This document shows, in pieces, positions 1 to 6,366 of a stretch of DNA of 11,176 nucleotides; position 1 is the stretch's first letter; each line of letters opens with the position of its first letter. The stretch lies in contig JAODNF010000468.1 of assembly GCA_025464915.1 (NCBI GenBank), forward strand, positions 1 to 11,176, given 5' to 3'. The DNA is from Frankiales bacterium (GTDB taxonomy: Bacteria > Actinomycetota > Actinomycetes > Mycobacteriales > SCTD01). The notes beneath the pieces were generated by a model, which saw only the letters and a program-made list of their open reading frames with translations, was not told the origin of the DNA and did no database searches. The position numbers and the translations under genes are program-made.

Positions 1-2
1 AC

Positions 3-677
3 CACGCCGGGCTGAAGCGAGGCGACATCGATCACTACCTGGTCGGACCCGGAGGCCTGTTCATCATTGAGACCAAGTGGAGCGGGGCTGAGTGGAGCCT
101 TGAGCGGGCGGACGGCTTCCTCGTCAACGCCTGCCAACAGGTCACGGCCGCAGCGTCCACCGTGGAGCTGTCGCTCGACAACCGGCATCGGATTCCGGCC
201 CAGCCCGTCCTTGTGCTCTGGGGTGCGGCATCGGCCGCCCTCGACATCACTGATGCTGGGATCGCCCGAACGGGACCCGTCCTCGTGATCGACGGCACGA
301 AGGTCCGCGATTGGGTGCTGCGCCTGCCGAGGAACATCCTCGAGCCGGCGACCATCGCCGACGCACATGGACGAATGGCCGCGCAAGTCGTCAGGCGTGA
401 TGCGGCGGAACCGCCGACGACGCGCTCCATGGGGTCGATGGCGTTACGCGCGATGGTGAACTTCGTCCTCGCCTGGTTCGCGTTCTACGTCCCGGCCCTC
501 ATCGGAACCTGGTTGGGAACCCTCGGAGCCATCGTTGCTGCGCTGCTTCAGTTCGGGCTTGCCGTTCTTGCTCGACAGCTGACGCGACGAAAGCTGCAGA
601 CCACCGTCGTCGCCGCGGGCTCGCTAGGCCTCATCGCTTTCGTCGTGGCCTACGAGGTATTTGCTTGGGCCTCCTAG
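3..677 (+). CDS. NERD-domain (nuclease-related) protein with C-terminal membrane helices, 5' truncated
   Basis: The open frame enters from the left edge and ends at TAG 675-677, giving 224 visible residues. The first residues carry the NERD core: IDH near residues 9-11, then VGPGGLFIIETKW around 14-26. D10, E23 and K25 fit the D...ExK signature of this restriction-endonuclease-like fold. NERD domains are thought to act on nucleic acids, but their function is mostly untested. The domain appears to continue to about residue 110. After an Arg/Pro-rich linker (about 130-142) come roughly three hydrophobic segments (about 152-173, 174-190 and 200-220) separated by the basic stretch RQLTRRK. This suggests a membrane-tethered protein with the NERD domain probably in the cytoplasm. 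The start and any N-terminal domain lie outside the window. It converges on selO with a 112-bp gap. Family assignment is fairly sure; the biochemical role is unknown. Confidence 0.8.
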   Translation, partial: HAGLKRGDIDHYLVGPGGLFIIETKWSGAEWSLERADGFLVNACQQVTAAASTVELSLDNRHRIPAQPVLVLWGAASAALDITDAGIARTGPVLVIDGTKVRDWVLRLPRNILEPATIADAHGRMAAQVVRRDAAEPPTTRSMGSMALRAMVNFVLAWFAFYVPALIGTWLGTLGAIVAALLQFGLAVLARQLTRRKLQTTVVAAGSLGLIAFVVAYEVFAWAS

Positions 678-789
678 CGTTCGACGTCGCCATGTTGCGA
701 GCGTCGCGGGGTTCTCGCTTCACCGTCCCGACGGATCACGGCCCATTCGCTACGTGTGGACAGGGCCGCAGCCGAGAGGAGGCAGCGAC

Positions 790-2157
790 TCAAGTGCCGC
801 AGAAGGTGCGGTAGCCCTCGTCCGTACCCGGCTCGGCGAACCGCTCGAGACTCTCGCGCTCCTCGAACGGATGCGTGACCGCGTCGAGCAGCGGCGCGAC
901 GTCGCCGCTCGCGAGGGCCTCCTCGACGAGGTGGTTGCGCGGGATGTACACCGGGTTCACCGCGTCCATGGAAGCGACGTCGGGGCCCGCGGCCACCCAC
1001 CTGACGTGCCATGCGTCGAAGGCGTCGCGATCCACGAGCAGGTCACGCGCACGGCCTCGTGACAGCGCCCGGAAGAAGCCGGTGTAGTCGACGCGCTCGG
1101 CGTGCAGCAGCGCGAGCAGGTCGTTGGCCAGGGGCACGTCGGGGGCGGCCAGCCCCAGCTTGGCTCGCATGCCCTCGCCCCAGGCCTCGACGTACGCGGG
1201 TCGGTAGCCGTGCAGCACCTCGGTGGCGGCGGCGACGGCCTGGTCCTCGTCGTCGTGGATGGCCGGGAGCAGCGCCTCGGCGAGGCGGGCGAGGTTCCAC
1301 TCGCCGATGACGGGCTGGTTGCCGTAGGCGTACCGGCCTTGGGTGTCGATGGAGCTGAAGACGGTGGCCGGGTCGTAGGCGTCCATGAAGGCGCAGGGGC
1401 CGTAGTCGATGGTCTCGCCGGAGATCGTCATGTTGTCGGTGTTCATGACGCCGTGGATGAAGCCGACGCACATCCACTGCGCGATGAGGCTGGCCTGGCG
1501 GTCGATGACGGTGGTGAGCAGGTCCATGGCGCTGGCTGCGCCGGCGTGGGCGATGAGCCTCGTGAGCAGGTCGCGGTTGCCGGTGGCTGCGGCGTACTGG
1601 AAGGAGCCGACGCGCAGGTGGTTCGTGGCGACCCTCGCGAGGACCGCGCCGGGGAGCAGGCCGGTCTCGCGGCGCAGTGGCCGGCCGGTCGCGACGACGG
1701 CCAGGGAACGGGTGGTGGGGATGCCCAGGGCGTGCATGGCCTCGGAGACGACGTACTCGCGGAGCATCGGGCCGACGGCAGCGAAGCCGTCGCCGCCGCG
1801 GCTGAAGGTGGTGGGGCCAGATCCCTTGAGGTGCAGGTCCCTGCCGTTGATGCTGCCGAGCAGCAGGGCGCGGCCGTCGCCGAGGCGCGGGTTGAAGCCG
1901 CCGAACTGGTGACCGGCGTAGGCCTGGGCGACGGGGCGCGTCCCGTCGGGGACGAGGTTGCCGGCGAGGAACTGGGCACCGGCGGGGGTGCGCAACCAGT
2001 CGACGTCGAGGCCGAGCTCAGCGGCGAGCGGTTCGTTGAGGATCAGCAGCTGCGGGTCGTCGACGGGTGTCGCCTGCGAGGCGACCGCCAGCTCGGGCAG
2101 GTCCCGCGCGAAGCGATCGTCGAGCGCCAGGCTCATCGGCGACGACGTGATGCTCAT
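790..2157 (-). CDS. selO: SelO/YdiU family protein adenylyltransferase (pseudokinase-fold AMPylase)
   Basis: The predicted protein has 455 residues, close to the usual bacterial SelO length of about 480. SelO has a protein-kinase-like fold with inverted ATP binding and transfers AMP to Ser/Thr/Tyr of target proteins, linked to redox stress. Visible signatures are AYAGHQFGGFNPRLGDGRA (79-97), the nucleotide-binding KGSGPTTFSRGGDG (111-124), SEAMHALGIPTTR (138-150), the catalytic-loop-like HGVMNTDNM (235-243), the metal-site segment with D251 (DYGPCAFMD), and NPVYIPRNH (401-409). The C-terminus is TFCGT. Cys453 is the third-last residue, where eukaryotic SelO carries selenocysteine and E. coli YdiU has Cys. 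The start at 2157 has only a weak ribosome site, and Met8 (2136) is an alternative. It lies 52 bp downstream of the TetR gene on the same strand, so co-transcription is possible. Identification is very secure. Confidence 0.95.
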   Translation of the reverse strand: MSITSSPMSLALDDRFARDLPELAVASQATPVDDPQLLILNEPLAAELGLDVDWLRTPAGAQFLAGNLVPDGTRPVAQAYAGHQFGGFNPRLGDGRALLLGSINGRDLHLKGSGPTTFSRGGDGFAAVGPMLREYVVSEAMHALGIPTTRSLAVVATGRPLRRETGLLPGAVLARVATNHLRVGSFQYAAATGNRDLLTRLIAHAGAASAMDLLTTVIDRQASLIAQWMCVGFIHGVMNTDNMTISGETIDYGPCAFMDAYDPATVFSSIDTQGRYAYGNQPVIGEWNLARLAEALLPAIHDDEDQAVAAATEVLHGYRPAYVEAWGEGMRAKLGLAAPDVPLANDLLALLHAERVDYTGFFRALSRGRARDLLVDRDAFDAWHVRWVAAGPDVASMDAVNPVYIPRNHLVEEALASGDVAPLLDAVTHPFEERESLERFAEPGTDEGYRTFCGT

Positions 2158-2209
2158 CGCTCGAGGCTACGTCGTCGGGACGAGCTCGCCCTGGCGGTCG
2201 CAGCGCACG

Positions 2210-2788
2210 CTACGGGAGGTGGCCGACGATGCTCATGGTCAGCGCATCGCGGTACCCCTCGGTGCGGGCGCGGAGCGATCCGCCCACCAAGCCGGCGATC
2301 TCCAGGCTGACGAGCCCGTGGGAGACCGCCCACAGGTAGGTCGCGATGGTCTCGGCGTCGCGGCCCCGCAGGTCCCCGCTGTCCAGGCACGTCTGGACGG
2401 ACTCGACGAGCGGTTGGAACGCGGCGTCGGCCACCTGCTTGGCGTCGGCGGACGGAGCCAGGCCGCCGAACATCAGGCCGTAGAGGTGCGGGGCAGCCAG
2501 CGCGGCCCTGCGGTAGGCCATGCCGACGGACCCGAGTGCCTCGAGCGGCGCCCCGGCTCGCGCCCTGGTCAGGGCGCGGCCGAGGCGGGCGAAGCCGTCG
2601 ACGTACATCGCCGTGAGCAGCTGGTCCTTGTCGCCGAAGAGGCTGTAGACCGCGGTCGTCGAGGTGTCGGCAAGCGCTGCCACGCGTCGCAGCGTCAGGG
2701 CGCCGACGCCTTCGCTGCTCAGCAGCTGCGCCGCCTCGGCGAGCAGCCGCTGCCGCAGCGCCTCGTCGTAGGTCTTGACACGTCCCAT
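2210..2788 (-). CDS. TetR/AcrR family transcriptional regulator, WHG-type C-terminal domain
   Basis: This is a 192-residue one-component repressor-type regulator. The N-terminal TetR DNA-binding domain covers about 8-58, with the helix-turn-helix around LTLRRVAALADTSTTAVYSLF (31-51) and the usual GDKDQLL that follows it. The C-terminal half is an all-helical ligand/dimer domain. It contains HLYGLMF (101-107) and WAVSHGLVSLE (153-163), typical of the WHG-type TetR C-terminal family. An ATG at 2798-2800 would add four residues, but it lies inside the palindromic operator. The ATG at 2786-2788 is preferred because a TATGAT -10-like hexamer ends 7 nt before it, which would give a leaderless mRNA. 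The gene is divergent from the DUF2306 membrane gene and upstream of selO on the same strand. Likely targets are itself, the DUF2306 gene and possibly selO. The ligand is unknown. Confidence 0.92.
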   Translation of the reverse strand: MGRVKTYDEALRQRLLAEAAQLLSSEGVGALTLRRVAALADTSTTAVYSLFGDKDQLLTAMYVDGFARLGRALTRARAGAPLEALGSVGMAYRRAALAAPHLYGLMFGGLAPSADAKQVADAAFQPLVESVQTCLDSGDLRGRDAETIATYLWAVSHGLVSLEIAGLVGGSLRARTEGYRDALTMSIVGHLP

Positions 2789-2793
2789 AGGTC

Positions 2794-2830
2794 CAATCAT
2801 AACATCGTTTCGATAACGACGTTTTGATTG
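2794..2830. promoter_or_regulatory. 37-bp imperfect palindrome, candidate TetR operator
   Basis: The segment reads CAATCA-T-AAC-A-TCGTT-TCGAT-AACGA-C-GTT-T-TGATTG. Fourteen of the 18 base pairs around the central G (2812) are complementary. The core is TCGTT-5 nt-AACGA, flanked by matching AAC/GTT and CAATCA/TGATTG arms. It fills most of the gap between the divergent TetR and DUF2306 genes and is far more AT-rich than its surroundings. TetR-family dimers normally bind such palindromes in their own divergent promoter region, so this is inferred to be the autoregulatory operator. Binding itself is not shown. Confidence 0.75.
2796..2801 (-). promoter_or_regulatory. Candidate -10 element (TATGAT) for the TetR gene
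   Basis: On the minus strand TATGAT differs from the TATAAT consensus at one position and ends 7 nt before the ATG at 2788. Transcription would therefore begin at or next to the start codon. Leaderless mRNAs with this spacing are common in actinobacteria. No convincing -35 is present (AAACGT at 17-nt spacing). The element lies within the left arm of the palindrome, so a bound repressor would block it. Confidence 0.45.
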
Positions 2831-2838
2831 GAGGCCAG

Positions 2839-3354
2839 ATGGACGGTTGGACGCTCCTCATCGCCGCTCATGCCGCGGGGGCCTGCCTCGCCCTCGTGCT
2901 CGGTGGGGTCATGGTGGTGAGACGACCCCGGGGCGACCTGGTCCACCGGCGGGTCGGGCGGATCTGGATGGTCCTCATGTACTGGGTCGTGCTGAGCTCG
3001 TTCGGCATCACGCGGCTGCGGCCCGGGCACCTGTCGTGGATCCACGGGCTGTCGGTGTGGACCTTCATCAGCCTCACGATGGCCTGGCGGCGGGCTCGGG
3101 CGGGCCGGGTACTGGGGCACCGGGCCTGGGCGATCGGCGCCTACGGGGGGCTGGTCGGCGCGTTCCTGGGAGCCGTGGCGTTCCCGCAGAGGCTCGTGCC
3201 CCGGCTCGTCGTGCACGAGCCGCTCGTGGCAGTGCTGGCCGGCTTCCTCGTCGGTGCGGCGGGAGCGCTCGCCGTCAGGGTCTCGCAGCCGAGGTCGTCG
3301 GCCCGGGAAGTCCCTGGGCCGGGGCCGCGCTCCCCCGCCGCCGGGCTCCGATGA
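2839..3354 (+). CDS. DUF2306-family integral membrane protein
   Basis: The predicted protein has 171 residues and about five membrane segments (roughly 5-27, 41-58, 66-84, 95-116 and 127-148). Conserved-looking histidines sit at membrane boundaries: H11, H36 in LVHRRVGRIW, H69 in SWIHGLSVW and H94 in GHRAWAIGAY. This pattern matches the DUF2306 (YozB-like) membrane family, whose function is unknown. The C-terminal 22 residues form a Pro/Arg/Ser-rich tail. The ATG at 2839 has GGAGG at 2830-2834 with a 4-nt spacer, so it is preferred over an in-frame TTG at 2824 inside the operator. It is divergent from, and presumably controlled by, the adjacent TetR regulator. It converges with the SRPBCC gene at 24 bp. 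Confidence 0.85.
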   Translation: MDGWTLLIAAHAAGACLALVLGGVMVVRRPRGDLVHRRVGRIWMVLMYWVVLSSFGITRLRPGHLSWIHGLSVWTFISLTMAWRRARAGRVLGHRAWAIGAYGGLVGAFLGAVAFPQRLVPRLVVHEPLVAVLAGFLVGAAGALAVRVSQPRSSAREVPGPGPRSPAAGLR

Positions 3355-3378
3355 CGCGAGCCGCCGTACGACGTCAGG

Positions 3379-3810
3379 TCAGAGCCGGGCGACCGCCTTC
3401 TTGATGCCGTCCTCGGTCTCGTTGCCGAGGTGCTCGAAGACGAGCTTCACAGCAGGCGCGCCGACCTTGGCGAGGCCGTTGAGCTCGACGTTGGCGTCGT
3501 AGGTGACCTCGCTGCCGGCGCCCTTGGCGACGACGGTGATGGTGTCGGTCGAAGTGGCCGTGTCGTTCTTGCCGACGAGCACGATCTTGCCAGGCTGCAG
3601 GGACTCGAGGGTGTAGTCGAGCTCGGTCGTGATGCCGGCGATCTTGGAGACGTTGTGCCACGTCGTACCGACCTGGACCGGGCCGACGCTGGTCTGCTTG
3701 CAGGACTCGGTGCCCGGGTCCCACTGCTCGGCGTTGGCGAAGTCGGCGAGGTAGGCGACGACCTCGTCGACGCCCTTGTCGACGGTGAAGGTGCGGGAGA
3801 CGGAGACCAT
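3379..3810 (-). CDS. SRPBCC (START/Bet v1-like) family protein
   Basis: This 143-residue single-domain protein has the layout of the polyketide-cyclase/dehydrase-like SRPBCC family. It has an N-terminal beta strand SVSRTFTVD (3-11), helix DEVVAYLADFANAEQWDPG (15-33) with the characteristic W30-D31-P32, and central beta strands. The C-terminal amphipathic helix is LVFEHLGNETEDGIKKAVARL (123-143). Such proteins form a hydrophobic cavity that binds lipids, polyketides or other small ligands, and some are catalytic. No ligand or catalytic residue can be assigned. No signal peptide is seen, so it is probably cytoplasmic. The start is fixed by GGAGG (3817-3821) with a 6-nt spacer; the same frame stays open far upstream but only as a shadow of the SDR gene. 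It lies 119 bp downstream of the SDR gene on the same strand, so it may share that transcript. Confidence 0.88.
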   Translation of the reverse strand: MVSVSRTFTVDKGVDEVVAYLADFANAEQWDPGTESCKQTSVGPVQVGTTWHNVSKIAGITTELDYTLESLQPGKIVLVGKNDTATSTDTITVVAKGAGSEVTYDANVELNGLAKVGAPAVKLVFEHLGNETEDGIKKAVARL

Positions 3811-3816
3811 GGGGTT

Positions 3817-3821
3817 CCTCC
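3817..3821 (-). promoter_or_regulatory. Ribosome binding site deciding the SRPBCC start
   Basis: GGAGG on the minus strand, 6 nt before ATG 3810. It shows that translation begins here and not at the far upstream in-frame starts, which overlap the SDR gene. Confidence 0.8.
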
Positions 3822-3929
3822 AGGAGACGGGGTCAGGGTGTCCCTGCGCTACTTCCCAGCCGGATCGGCACGAACCGTCGTCGTGGCCCGTCAGGGGTGG
3901 TGCGAGCGGCAGGTCGAGGTCAGCCGCGT

Positions 3930-4979
3930 TCAGCGCCGGGTCGAGCCCGCCGCCGCCCTGACCACCTCGACGACGCGGCCGAAGCCGATCTGCCGCGGCC
4001 GCAGCGCAGGTGTCGGAGCGCCACGGCCCGCGCCCATGGCCGCGACCGTCTCGGCCAGCACGTCGCGGGTGTCGTGCTGCGGCGACCAGCCGAGCTCGTC
4101 CCGGGCGCGGCTGGTGTCCATCAGCGGGGTGAGACGGCCCATGTCGATCCAGCCGGGGTCCATCGGCAGCAGCCGCAGCCGCCACAGCGCGTCGATGGCG
4201 CCGCGCAGGACCGCTGCGGGGACGGGGACGGGCCGGGCGTGAAGCGCCTGGCCCAGCGCGTCGGCGTCGAGCACCGGCTCGGCGGCGACGTTGAAGGCAC
4301 CGGTCACCGGCCTCAGCACTGCGGCGACGAAGGCGCGGGCGACGTCCTCGGTGTGGACGGCCTGGAACTCCAGCTGCGGCGTGCGCGGGACGACGGGGAC
4401 GAAGGACGGCCGGACGAGGGACTGCGGCACGAGCGGGCCGAGGAACAGCCGGGCCTGCGCGGACGCGGCGTCGGGCTGCATCACGATGCCCGGACGGATC
4501 CGGACGACGCGGCGCTCCGGGTGCGCCTCGCCGAAGCCGTCGAGCAGCCGCTCGACCGCCGCCTTCTGCCGGCTGTAGAGCGACGAGGGGATGCCCTCGG
4601 TCGGCCACGACTCGTCGACCGGCTGCTTCGGCCCCGGCGAGTAGGCGCCGACCGACGAGGCGACCACCACTGCCGGCACGCCCTCGGTGGCGATCGCGTC
4701 GAGCAGCCGTGCGGTGCCCTCGACGTTGATGCGCTGCAGCGCCTCGGCCTGGTGCGACGGCATCAGCTGCCAGGCCAGGTGCACGACCACGTCTGCACCA
4801 CGGACCACTGGACCGAGGTCGTCGACGGCGAGGTCGGCGGCGTGCCAGTCGACGCCGCCCTTGCGGGTGGGGAGCCGCCGCGCGACGCCGGTCACGGAGG
4901 TCACCTCGGGAGCGTCGAGCAGCTGCGCGACGACGGCGGTCCCGATGTTGCCGGTCGCTCCGGTGACGACGACCCTCAC
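3930..4979 (-). CDS. Extended SDR: NAD(P)-dependent epimerase/dehydratase-like oxidoreductase
   Basis: The predicted protein has 349 residues and a Rossmann fold at its N-terminus. The dinucleotide motif is TGATGNIG (6-13), in the GxxGxxG form of extended SDRs. DVVVHLAW (63-70) is the usual strand-4 segment. The active site shows SS at 109-110 in VVVASSVGAYSP and YSRQK at 135-139 (YxxxK, Y135/K139). RIRPGIV (160-166) and FQAVHTEDVARAF (205-217) match the substrate-side region of NAD-dependent epimerases. Substrate and reaction are unknown; sugar-nucleotide or steroid/isoprenoid-like substrates are all possible. The GTG start at 4979 overlaps the Rieske stop by 4 nt (GTGA). GGAGG (4987-4991) lies 7 nt upstream inside the Rieske coding region, indicating translational coupling. 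Family assignment is secure. Confidence 0.92.
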   Translation of the reverse strand: MRVVVTGATGNIGTAVVAQLLDAPEVTSVTGVARRLPTRKGGVDWHAADLAVDDLGPVVRGADVVVHLAWQLMPSHQAEALQRINVEGTARLLDAIATEGVPAVVVASSVGAYSPGPKQPVDESWPTEGIPSSLYSRQKAAVERLLDGFGEAHPERRVVRIRPGIVMQPDAASAQARLFLGPLVPQSLVRPSFVPVVPRTPQLEFQAVHTEDVARAFVAAVLRPVTGAFNVAAEPVLDADALGQALHARPVPVPAAVLRGAIDALWRLRLLPMDPGWIDMGRLTPLMDTSRARDELGWSPQHDTRDVLAETVAAMGAGRGAPTPALRPRQIGFGRVVEVVRAAAGSTRR

Positions 4980-5320
4980 CGGGCCACCTCCCACGCGTCG
5001 CCGTTGCGCCGGACCGGCGCGCGACGCAGCCGCAGGACGGCCGTGTAGGCCTTCACCAGCTGGGTGTAGCCCGGGGTCTTCCCGACGTACCCGAGAAAGC
5101 CCTTCGGTCCCTCGACCATGGCGCCGCTGTCGAGGTCGTAGCGCGCGCCGTGCCAGGGGCAGACCAGGCAGCCGTGGGCGTCGATGCTGCCCTCGGACAG
5201 GTCGGCGAACTGGTGGCGGCAGCGCGACGAGACGGCGCGCGGGCGGCCGTCCGGGTTCGCGACGGTCCACTTCCCGTCGCGCCGGACGGCGCCCTGGGGC
5301 AGGTCTTCAACCGGGATCAT
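4976..5320 (-). CDS. Rieske [2Fe-2S] domain protein, ferredoxin-like
   Basis: This is a 114-residue soluble protein with a complete Rieske cluster motif. C34-R-H36 and C54-P-W-H57 are separated by 17 residues, giving the CxH...CxxH ligands for a [2Fe-2S] cluster. The preceding PVEDLPQGAVRRDGKWTVAN strands and the following GARYDLDSGAMVEGP are typical of the domain. It differs from a minimal Rieske ferredoxin in the segment between GP (71-72) and the last strand. About 28 residues there (GFLGYVGKTPGYTQLVKAYT and following) separate it from LRLRRAPVRRNGDAWEV. No signal peptide is seen. It probably passes electrons to an oxidoreductase and is coupled to the SDR gene by a 4-nt overlap. The ATG at 5320 is chosen over an in-frame start at 5401 because GAGGAG (5325-5330) lies 4 nt upstream and the domain begins here. 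Confidence 0.9.
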   Translation of the reverse strand: MIPVEDLPQGAVRRDGKWTVANPDGRPRAVSSRCRHQFADLSEGSIDAHGCLVCPWHGARYDLDSGAMVEGPKGFLGYVGKTPGYTQLVKAYTAVLRLRRAPVRRNGDAWEVAR

Positions 5321-5350
5321 GGGTCTCCTCGTGGTCAGGGGCGGGTACGT

Positions 5351-5417
5351 CCGGAGGCGCCCTCTCCCGAACCGGTTCCCCCGTTCCCCCGGGCCGAACA
5401 CACCCGGGCGCCTCCGG
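5351..5417. repeat. 12-bp perfect inverted repeat enclosing a palindrome and a tandem repeat
   Basis: CCGGAGGCGCCC (5351-5362) is the exact reverse complement of GGGCGCCTCCGG (5406-5417), with 43 nt between. Inside lie the perfect 10-bp palindrome GAACCGGTTC (5369-5378) and two perfect head-to-tail copies of GTTCCCCC (5375-5382 and 5383-5390). All of this sits in the 179-bp gap between the divergent Rieske and propeller-like genes, where promoters for both are expected. It could be an operator, a leader structure or chance GC-rich symmetry. No clear -10/-35 was found nearby. Confidence 0.55.
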
Positions 5418-5499
5418 TCCGGCGTCGGGCCCCTGAGGTTCGCGCTGCGTTCACCCGCTGCATGCGAGGATCGCGAGGGTGTTCCTCGAAGCAGCGCTC

Positions 5500-6366
5500 G
5501 TGAAGACCAAGCTGCTGATCGCCGCGCTGTTCGTGGCGGCGCCCTCCCCCGTCGGGCCGGCTGCTCCGGTGACGCCCGTCGCCTCGACGCTCTGCTCGCT
5601 GCAGGACGCGCGCATCACCGAGTCCAGCGGGGTGGCGGTCTCGGGCAGCGTGCTGTGGACCCACAACGACAGCGGCGACACGGCCCGGTTCTCCGCGCTG
5701 TCCCGGTCCTGCCGGACGCTGGGGACCTGGGACGTCCGAGGCGAGAAGGCCACCGACTGGGAGGACATGGCGCGCGGCGCCGGGGCGCTGTGGTTCGGCG
5801 ACATCGGCGACAACGCCTCGTCGCGGTCGCAGGTCCAGGTCGTGCGGGTGCCCGAGCCGCGGGTCTCCGCAGGGACCCACGCGCTCTCTGCGGCGGTCTA
5901 CCGGTTCCGGTACGAGGACGTGGCGCACGACGCGGAGACGTTGCTCGTGGACCCGCGGTCCGGCCAGCTGCTCGTCGTGACCAAGTCCTACCTCGGTGAG
6001 GCGTCCGTCTACGCCGCTCCCCTGCACCCGTCGGTCTCGGCCGTCAACACGCTCCGCCGGGTCTCGTCCTTCCGGACCCGCGTCACGGGCACCGCCGGAG
6101 GTCCGCTGGGACCGGCCGGGCAGCTGTCGGTGACCGCCGGCGACATCAACGGGTCCGTGACGCGCGTCGTGGTGCGGACCTACACGGACGCCTACGAGTG
6201 GACGGTGACGGGAGGCGACGTCGTGCGCGCCTTCTCCACCACCCCCTCCGTCACGGCGCTGCCGAAGACGGCCCAGGGCGAGGGGATCGCGTACGACACC
6301 GACGGGCGGTCGTGGATCACGACGAGCGAGGGCAAGGGCGCGCCGGTCATGCGCATCGCCCGCTGA
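5500..6366 (+). CDS. Secreted beta-propeller-like protein of unknown function
   Basis: From the GTG at 5500 the product has 288 residues. A short basic start and hydrophobic core (MKTKLLIAALFVAAPSP) followed by a Pro/Ala stretch to about residue 29 look like a signal peptide. The mature part contains repeated strand-turn segments rich in Asp, Gly and Trp. These are SGVAVSGSVLWTHNDSGD (43-60), DWEDMARG (86-93), LWFGDIGDN (97-105), ETLLVDPRSGQLLVVTKS (146-163), VTAGDINGS (211-219) and QGEGIAYDTDGRSWITTSEG (259-278). The pattern resembles a conserved actinobacterial family of secreted, propeller-like proteins without assigned activity. The Asp-rich turns could bind calcium. C32 and C71 may form a disulfide. 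A GTG at 5479 is an alternative start with no better ribosome site. It is the first gene of a plus-strand trio of extracytoplasmic proteins. Confidence 0.78.
   Translation: MKTKLLIAALFVAAPSPVGPAAPVTPVASTLCSLQDARITESSGVAVSGSVLWTHNDSGDTARFSALSRSCRTLGTWDVRGEKATDWEDMARGAGALWFGDIGDNASSRSQVQVVRVPEPRVSAGTHALSAAVYRFRYEDVAHDAETLLVDPRSGQLLVVTKSYLGEASVYAAPLHPSVSAVNTLRRVSSFRTRVTGTAGGPLGPAGQLSVTAGDINGSVTRVVVRTYTDAYEWTVTGGDVVRAFSTTPSVTALPKTAQGEGIAYDTDGRSWITTSEGKGAPVMRIAR

Noticed and set aside
678..789. Possible terminator between the convergent NERD and selO genes
   Set aside because: Only short, imperfect GC-rich matches were found (CGACGTCGC against GCGAGCGTCG), with no T-tract.
1102..2310. 402-residue plus-strand open frame antisense to selO
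   Set aside because: Low-complexity Gly/Asp/Val/Ala-rich translation with no domain. It is the expected shadow of a high-GC gene with clear SelO motifs on the other strand.
2824..2838. TTG start giving five more residues to the DUF2306 protein
   Set aside because: It lies in the palindrome, has no ribosome site, and the good GGAGG site serves the ATG at 2839.
3379..4608. Long 409-codon frame suggesting a fusion upstream of the SRPBCC domain
   Set aside because: The upstream part is an Arg/Ala/Pro-rich shadow of the SDR gene. GGAGG and ATG at 3810 mark the real start.
3897..5048. 383-residue plus-strand frame antisense to the SDR gene
   Set aside because: Arg/Asp/Gly-rich shadow with no domain and no ribosome site.
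3930..5270. 446-codon frame that would extend the SDR N-terminus through the Rieske gene
   Set aside because: The Rossmann motif begins right at the GTG at 4979, which has its own ribosome site. The upstream part overlaps a complete Rieske domain in another frame.
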